DNA from: DASRVA01 sp050732875
Lineage (GTDB): Bacteria > Gemmatimonadota > Gemmatimonadetes > JACCXV01 > JAHWKZ01
NCBI GenBank assembly: GCA_050732875.1
Contig: JBOHRQ010000007.1
Coordinates: forward strand, 1 to 64,000
Direction of reading: 5' to 3'
Length of the DNA stretch: 64,000 nucleotides
In this document: piece by piece, positions 59,751 to 64,000 of the stretch
How the letters are laid out: every line of letters starts with the position of its first letter
Numbering within the stretch: the first letter of the stretch is position 1
Notes under the pieces: generated by a model
What the model was told of the DNA's origin: nothing
Database searches by the model: none
The model's input: the letters and a program-made list of their open reading frames with translations, nothing else
Program-made: the position numbers and the translations under genes

Positions 59751-60758
59751 TCAGGCGCCGCCCGAAGGCGGGCCGGTCGAGCCGCGGACCACCAGCGACG
59801 GCGGCATGAGCACGTGTCGCACCGACTCGCGCTCGCCGTCCAGGCGCTCGAGCAGCAGGGCCACGGCCGTTCGCCCCATCTCGGGCCGCGGCTGGTCGAC
59901 GGTCGTCAGGTTGATGTGCCGGACGGCGGCCAGCGCGGTGTTGTCATAGCCGACCACCGACACGTCTTCGGGGACCCGAATCTCGCGCTCGGCCAGCGCG
60001 CTCAGGGTGCCGATCGCCGCCAGGTCGTTGGCCGCGAAGACGGCAGTCGGCGGAGCTCCCTCGGAGAAGAGGGCGGTCACGCCTTGCCGTCCGCCGTCCT
60101 CCGTGTAGCTCCCCGCCACGACCCGCGCATGCGCACCCAGGCCATGCCGATCCATCGCCCGCTCGTAGCCGCGCCGGCGCTCGCGCGACCCGGCGCCGCC
60201 GCCTCCGTCGATGTGGGCGATCCGCTGGTGGCCGAGCGAGGCCAGGTGCGCCACCGCCAGCGCCGCGCCGGCGAGATCGTCGTTGGCCACGCTGTCGACG
60301 GCCGAGCCGCGCGTGCGACGCGCCACCAGCACGGTGGGAACCTCGCGGCTCGCCTCGGTGATCGTGCGCATCGGGAGGACCGGGCTCGCCAGGATCAGCC
60401 CCTCCGCCCGCAGCTCCAGCATGGTCTCCAGCGCGCGCGCCTCCGACAGCTCCACGCGGTCGCCCGTCCCGATGATCGTGCGGTAGCCGTAGGCGGCGGC
60501 CTCGGCCTGGATCCCGTCGATGACCTCGGCGAAGAACGGGTTGTGGAGATCGGAGAGCAGGACGCCCAGCAGGTTCGTCCGCTGGCGGACCAGGCTGCGG
60601 GCAACCGCGTTCGGCCGGTACCCCAGCTCCGTGGCCACGCTGAGAACCCGCTGCCGCTTCTCGTCGCTGACGTTGGGGGCCCCGCGCATGACCAGCGAGA
60701 CCAGCGACTTCGACACCCCGGCCCGCTCCGCGACGTCGATGATCGTAGGGCGGCTCAT
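59751..60758 (-). CDS. LacI-family transcriptional regulator
   Basis: 335 residues. The N-terminal HTH reads PTIIDVAERAGVSKSLVSLVMRG with the hinge helix ELGYRPNAVARSL. The effector-binding domain is of the sugar-binding type, with LGVLLSDLHNPFFAEVIDG and VFAANDLAAIGTLSALAERE. Gene context predicts inositol or a derivative as inducer. ATG 60758 starts the conserved region; an earlier GTG at 60788 lies inside the promoter region. It probably represses itself through the palindrome at 60820. Confidence 0.9.
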   Translation of the reverse strand: MSRPTIIDVAERAGVSKSLVSLVMRGAPNVSDEKRQRVLSVATELGYRPNAVARSLVRQRTNLLGVLLSDLHNPFFAEVIDGIQAEAAAYGYRTIIGTGDRVELSEARALETMLELRAEGLILASPVLPMRTITEASREVPTVLVARRTRGSAVDSVANDDLAGAALAVAHLASLGHQRIAHIDGGGGAGSRERRRGYERAMDRHGLGAHARVVAGSYTEDGGRQGVTALFSEGAPPTAVFAANDLAAIGTLSALAEREIRVPEDVSVVGYDNTALAAVRHINLTTVDQPRPEMGRTAVALLLERLDGERESVRHVLMPPSLVVRGSTGPPSGGA

Positions 60759-60796
60759 CGATCGGGAGCCCCTGACATCGGTTGACACATGCCACG

Positions 60797-60825
60797 ACTA
60801 TAGCACATCTTGGCTGAAAGTGGAA
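60797..60825 (-). promoter_or_regulatory. Promoter of lacI-mmsA
   Basis: On the minus strand TTCCAC (60820-60825) and TATAGT (60797-60802) stand 17 bases apart, a good sigma-70 pair. The -35 box is part of the palindromic operator, so binding of LacI would block RNA polymerase. Confidence 0.5.
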
Positions 60826-60833
60826 CGTTCCAC
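60820..60833. promoter_or_regulatory. Perfect 14-base palindrome GTGGAACGTTCCAC, LacI-family operator
   Basis: A perfect inverted repeat with central CG and the TGGAACGTTCCA core, the typical form of a LacI/GalR operator. It lies in the 143 bases between divergent lacI and iolG, overlaps the lacI -35 box, and stands 69 bases before the iolG start. Confidence 0.75.
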
Positions 60834-60901
60834 GGCCTCTGGCGCTCCCCGCCGTTGCCGGGGCTCCCAAGCTCAACTTCGCGACACCCTCGGAGGGCGG
60901 A

Positions 60902-61900
60902 ATGCAGATCGGCGTCATCGGCCTGGGCCGTATCGGCCAGTATCACGCGAGGATCCTCGGCGACCACCCGGACGTAACCGCCCTCGTCGTGACCGACATC
61001 GACGGGGCCCGCGCGAGACAGGTCGCCGACGAGCTCGGCGCCGCGCCCGCCGAGACCGTGGACGACCTCCTGGGCCGGGTGGATGCGCTGTTCATCGCCT
61101 CGCCCACCGACACCCACGCCGCCCTGATCCACGCCGGCGTCGACGCCGGGCTGCCCGTCTTCTGCGAGAAGCCGATCGCGCTCGATCTGGCCTCCACCAG
61201 GGAGGTCGTCGAGCACGTCCAGCGGGCCGGCGCGACCGTCCAGATCGGCTTCCAGCGCCGGTTCGACGCCGGCTACCGGGCGGCCCGGCGGGCGGTGTCG
61301 GAGGGCGGTCTGGGGCGCGTCTACGTCGTCCGCATCGCCGCCCACGACCCGTATCCTCCGCACGAGAGCTACCTCCCCGGCTCCGGAGGGATCTTCCGGG
61401 ACATGCACATCCACGACTTCGACATCGCCCGCTGGGTGCTGGGCCAGGACATCGTCGAGGTCTTCGCCGAAGGCGCGGTGCTCGCCGACCCCATGTTCGG
61501 CCGGCACGGCGACGTCGACACGGTCGCGGCGACGCTCGTCTTCGACGGCGGCACGCTCGGCGTGATGACCGGCGCCCGCCACGATCCGCTCGGCTGCGAC
61601 GTCCGCTTGGAGCTCTTCGGCAGCGGCGACAGCGTTTCGGTCGGATGGGACGGGCGGACACCGCTGCGCTCCGTGGAGCCGGGGATGCCGCCGGCGCCCG
61701 AGCATCCGTACGAGCTCTTTCTGGACCGCTTCGACGCCGCGTACCGGCGGGAGCTGGCCGCCTTCGTGGACGTCGCCCGGGGGCTCGCGCCCAGCCCATG
61801 CAGCGTGGAGGACGCCGAGATCGCGCTCAAGGTGGCGCTCGCCTGCGACCGGTCGCGCCTCGAGCATCGTCCGGTGCGCGTGGAAGAGGTGACCGTCTGA
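60902..61900 (+). CDS. iolG: Inositol 2-dehydrogenase (Gfo/Idh/MocA family)
   Basis: 332 residues. NAD-binding Rossmann start IGVIGLGRIGQYHARIL, the catalytic Lys in PVFCEKPIA, and the Asp/His pair in FRDMHIHDFDIARW. The sequence is of the inositol-dehydrogenase subgroup. It oxidises myo-inositol (or scyllo-/chiro-inositol) to the inosose used by IolE. GGAGGG is close upstream. The stop TGA overlaps the tentative CTG start of the next gene. Confidence 0.88.
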   Translation: MQIGVIGLGRIGQYHARILGDHPDVTALVVTDIDGARARQVADELGAAPAETVDDLLGRVDALFIASPTDTHAALIHAGVDAGLPVFCEKPIALDLASTREVVEHVQRAGATVQIGFQRRFDAGYRAARRAVSEGGLGRVYVVRIAAHDPYPPHESYLPGSGGIFRDMHIHDFDIARWVLGQDIVEVFAEGAVLADPMFGRHGDVDTVAATLVFDGGTLGVMTGARHDPLGCDVRLELFGSGDSVSVGWDGRTPLRSVEPGMPPAPEHPYELFLDRFDAAYRRELAAFVDVARGLAPSPCSVEDAEIALKVALACDRSRLEHRPVRVEEVTV

Positions 61901-62778
61901 CGGGGAGCCTCAAGATCGCCGCCGCCCCCATCACCTGGGGGGTCTGCGAGGTTCCCGGGTGGGGCCGCCAGCTCGGTTCCGGCCGCGTCCTTTCGGAGAT
62001 CGCCCGCGCGGGCCTCGCCGCGACCGAGCTGGGTCCGCGCGGGTTCCTGCCCGACGACCCGGCCCGGATCCGGGCCCGGCTCGCCGCCCACGGGCTCGAG
62101 CTGGTCGGGGGCTTCGTCCCCGCCGTCCTGCACCGGGCGGCGATCCGGGACGAGCAGCTCGCCCTGGTCGAAGAGAGCGCGCGGATGCTCGCCGGCGCCG
62201 GCGCGGAGGTGCTCGTCCTGGCTGCCGAAACGGGGATCCCCGGCTATGACACCTCGTTCCTGCCGAGCGACGCGGAGTGGGATGCCCTTGGGGACGGGAT
62301 CGCCGGGGTGCTGGAGATCGGTCGCCGCCACGGGCTCACCGTCGCCTTCCACCCGCATTACGGCACCGTCGTCGAGCGGGAGGACCAGATCCGACGGCTG
62401 TTGGCGACCACCGACGTGTCCCTGTGCCTCGACACCGGCCATCTCGTCGTGGCGGGCGCGAACCCGGTGGCGGTCGCGCGGGCCGCCCGGGGTCGGGTGG
62501 CCCACGTCCACCTCAAGGACGTGGACGCGGAGATGGCCGAGCGGGTTCGCGCCGGCGAGCTCGGCTACCGCGACGCCGTCCGCCAGGACCTCTACCGCCC
62601 GCTGGGGCAGGGAGACGTGGATCTCGTGTCGCTGGTCGAGATCCTGCGCAATGACGGCTTCGATGGATGGTATGTTCTCGAGCAGGATCTCGTCCTCGAC
62701 CACGATCGCGACGGAGCGCGCCCGCTGGAGAACGCCCTCCACAGCGTCGGCTTCCTGCGCCGGCTGATGGCCGCATGA
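61897..62778 (+). CDS. iolE: Inosose dehydratase / sugar-phosphate isomerase-epimerase family protein
   Basis: 293 residues of the AP-endonuclease-2-like TIM barrel: IAAAPITWGVCEVPGWGRQL at the start, FHPHYGTVVE and LCLDTGHLVVAG and VHLKDV with the metal ligands, typical of IolE. It would dehydrate inosose. No ATG, GTG or TTG lies near the conserved beginning. A CTG at 61897 overlaps the iolG stop as CTGA, mirroring the other four-base overlaps, with AGAGGTGA upstream, and is proposed as start. Confidence 0.85.
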   Translation: MTGSLKIAAAPITWGVCEVPGWGRQLGSGRVLSEIARAGLAATELGPRGFLPDDPARIRARLAAHGLELVGGFVPAVLHRAAIRDEQLALVEESARMLAGAGAEVLVLAAETGIPGYDTSFLPSDAEWDALGDGIAGVLEIGRRHGLTVAFHPHYGTVVEREDQIRRLLATTDVSLCLDTGHLVVAGANPVAVARAARGRVAHVHLKDVDAEMAERVRAGELGYRDAVRQDLYRPLGQGDVDLVSLVEILRNDGFDGWYVLEQDLVLDHDRDGARPLENALHSVGFLRRLMAA

Positions 62779-63767
62779 GCGACGCGGGCAACTTGCCGCC
62801 GGCGGATGGCTCTCTATCCCTCGAGGTGCTGACGATCGGCCGGGTCTCCGTGGACCTCTACCCGGCGGACAGCGGGGTGCCGCTGGCCGAGGTGCGTTCC
62901 TTCCATCGCTTCCTCGGCGGCAGCCCGGTCAACGTGGCGGTGGCCGCGGCCCGCTACGGACGCCGCGCCGCGGTCATCACCAAGGTGGGAACGGAGGGCT
63001 TCGGCCCCTACGTCCGCTCCGCGCTGCGTGGCTTCGGGGTCGACGACCGCTATGTCGGCACCGACCCCGAGCTCCTGACCCCGATCGTCTTCTGCGAGCT
63101 GTATCCCCCGGATCGCTTCCCCATCATCTTCTACCGTCAGCCGAAAGCGCCCGATCTCGAAATCGGCCCGGGCGACGTCGACTTGGATGCCGTGCGCGAA
63201 GCGGGGGTTTTCTGGACGACCGGCACGGGACTGTGCGAGGAACCCAGCCGGTCGACGACCCTGGCCGCCCTCGAGGCCCGCGGCCGGCGGCCCCACACCG
63301 TGCACGATCTCGACTGGCGCCCCATGTTCTGGGCCTCGGAGGAGGAGGGCCGGCGCTGGCAGCTCGACGCGCTGGGCCGGGCGACGGTGGCGATCGGGAA
63401 CCGGGCCGAGGCGGCGCTCGCGGTGGGCGAGGGTGATCCGGAGGATCAGGCGAGGCGGCTGCTCGACCTCGGCATCCAGCTCGCGTTCGTGAAGCTTGGG
63501 CCCGACGGCACCCTCGTCGCCTGGCCGGACGGCAGGGAGCGGGTCGACCCGGTGCCGGTCGAGGTCGTCAACGGGCTGGGCGCGGGCGACGCCTTCGGCG
63601 GCGCGGTCTGCCACGGCCTTCTCGCCGGCTGGGAGCCCGTCCGGATCGCGCGCTTCGCCAACGCGGCCGGCGCGCACGTGGCGGCACGCCTCGCCTGCGC
63701 CGACGCCATGCCGACCGAAGCCGAGGTGCTCGAGCTCCTGACCCGATCGGGCCAACCCGTGCCCTGA
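62775..63767 (+). CDS. iolC: 5-dehydro-2-deoxygluconokinase
   Basis: 330-residue PfkB/ribokinase-family sugar kinase. N-terminal VLTIGRVSVDLYPADSG and FHRFLGGSPVNVAVAAARYG give the sugar-binding site, and NGLGAGDAFGGAVC contains the catalytic Asp and anion hole. The IGRVSVDLY start is the form seen in IolC. It phosphorylates 5-dehydro-2-deoxy-D-gluconate. The ATG overlaps the iolE stop (ATGA). Confidence 0.9.
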   Translation: MSDAGNLPPADGSLSLEVLTIGRVSVDLYPADSGVPLAEVRSFHRFLGGSPVNVAVAAARYGRRAAVITKVGTEGFGPYVRSALRGFGVDDRYVGTDPELLTPIVFCELYPPDRFPIIFYRQPKAPDLEIGPGDVDLDAVREAGVFWTTGTGLCEEPSRSTTLAALEARGRRPHTVHDLDWRPMFWASEEEGRRWQLDALGRATVAIGNRAEAALAVGEGDPEDQARRLLDLGIQLAFVKLGPDGTLVAWPDGRERVDPVPVEVVNGLGAGDAFGGAVCHGLLAGWEPVRIARFANAAGAHVAARLACADAMPTEAEVLELLTRSGQPVP

Positions 63768-63778
63768 GGATCGCCATA

Positions 63779-64000
63779 ATGCTGGACGACGACCGCTTCC
63801 GCTCCCTGATCGACGCCCGCGCCCGCCACCCCGAGCGGATCGCCGAGCTGGCAGCCGAGCGCCGGCGGCGGCCGCTCCTCGGCGAGGACGGGACGCTTTT
63901 CCTGATCGCCGCCGACCACGCCGCCCGAGGAGTGCTGAAGGCCGGCGACCGGCCGCTGGCGATGGCCGACCGCCGCGTGCTCCTGGAGCGCGTCCTGACC
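63779..64000 (+). CDS. Cgl0158-like (beta/alpha)8-barrel protein, N-terminal fragment
   Basis: 74 residues are visible before the right edge: MLDDDRFRSLIDARARHPER to LFLIAADHAARGVLKAGDRP, then LAMADRRVLLERVLT. The DHAARG and MADR segments occur in aldolase-like barrel proteins encoded in actinobacterial and related inositol clusters, where they may cleave or process the IolC product. GAGGA precedes the ATG, twelve bases after the iolC stop. Confidence 0.6.
   Translation, partial: MLDDDRFRSLIDARARHPERIAELAAERRRRPLLGEDGTLFLIAADHAARGVLKAGDRPLAMADRRVLLERVLT

Noticed and set aside
60520..61896. Long in-frame extension upstream of the IolE domain
   Set aside because: The extension would overlap lacI and all of iolG in other frames and is low-complexity Arg/Pro/Ala. 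Only the part from about 61897 resembles IolE.

Overview
The window is 64 kb of GC-rich DNA with densely packed genes. Many neighbours share four bases (ATGA, GTGA or TTGA) at their stop and start codons. It encodes an outer-membrane porin, a TonB-dependent receptor, lipoproteins and a Ccm cytochrome c maturation system, so the host is a Gram-negative, respiring heterotroph. The receptor's N-terminal regulatory domain, the overall gene set and a run of exactly 100 N at 13484-13583 suggest an environmental, probably metagenome-assembled genome. The style resembles Gemmatimonadota or a neighbouring phylum, but that placement is an inference. No rRNA, tRNA or CRISPR array was seen.

Layout. (1) 1-8026 is a phosphate-starvation block. 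The tail of a PiT transporter converges on a minus-strand unit running porin, pstS, pstC, pstA, pstB, phoU, phoB, phoR. (2) 8181-13435 holds an aminotransferase, a prephenate dehydratase and several secreted or unknown proteins. (3) 13584-23165 (minus) encodes an FAD oxidoreductase with a Crp-type regulator, a di-heme peroxidase-like lipoprotein, and ccmG-H-E-A-B-C-D-F. A ccmI-like gene is cut by the gap. CcmE carries the Cys-type haem motif. (4) 23365-26036 holds a small unknown gene and an ABC exporter pair whose ATPase has no ordinary start codon. (5) 26040-27160 is a less GC-rich patch of toxin-antitoxin and nuclease remnants. (6) 27169-31245 holds a ClC channel and a CGNR regulator divergent from an EamA exporter.

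(7) 31385-43218 is a near-complete reductive pyrimidine degradation cluster. It contains the dihydropyrimidine dehydrogenase pair PreT/PreA, dihydropyrimidinase, beta-ureidopropionase, a class III aminotransferase, an aldehyde dehydrogenase and an NCS1 permease with an unusual 100-residue insertion. A CaiB-type CoA transferase, a cupin and a small membrane protein are embedded in it. (8) 44392-50365 (minus) is a compact unit joining a nucleotide translocase-family carrier, a His/Cys-rich secreted protein, a TonB receptor, a CopC-CopD fusion and a YcnI protein, which suggests copper handling. (9) 50570-52278 holds an XRE regulator with a clear terminator, a cobalamin-binding-type protein and a small zinc-ribbon protein. 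(10) 52416-56649 (minus) runs RuBisCO-like protein, cupin, modA, modB, modC as one apparent operon. This is the most unusual association in the window. (11) 58197-64000 is an inositol-type catabolic cluster (mmsA/iolA, a LacI regulator, iolG, iolE, iolC, a barrel protein) with a perfect palindromic operator between lacI and iolG.

Taken together, the genes suggest an organism that scavenges phosphate, pyrimidines, polyols and metals and runs a c-type cytochrome respiratory chain.
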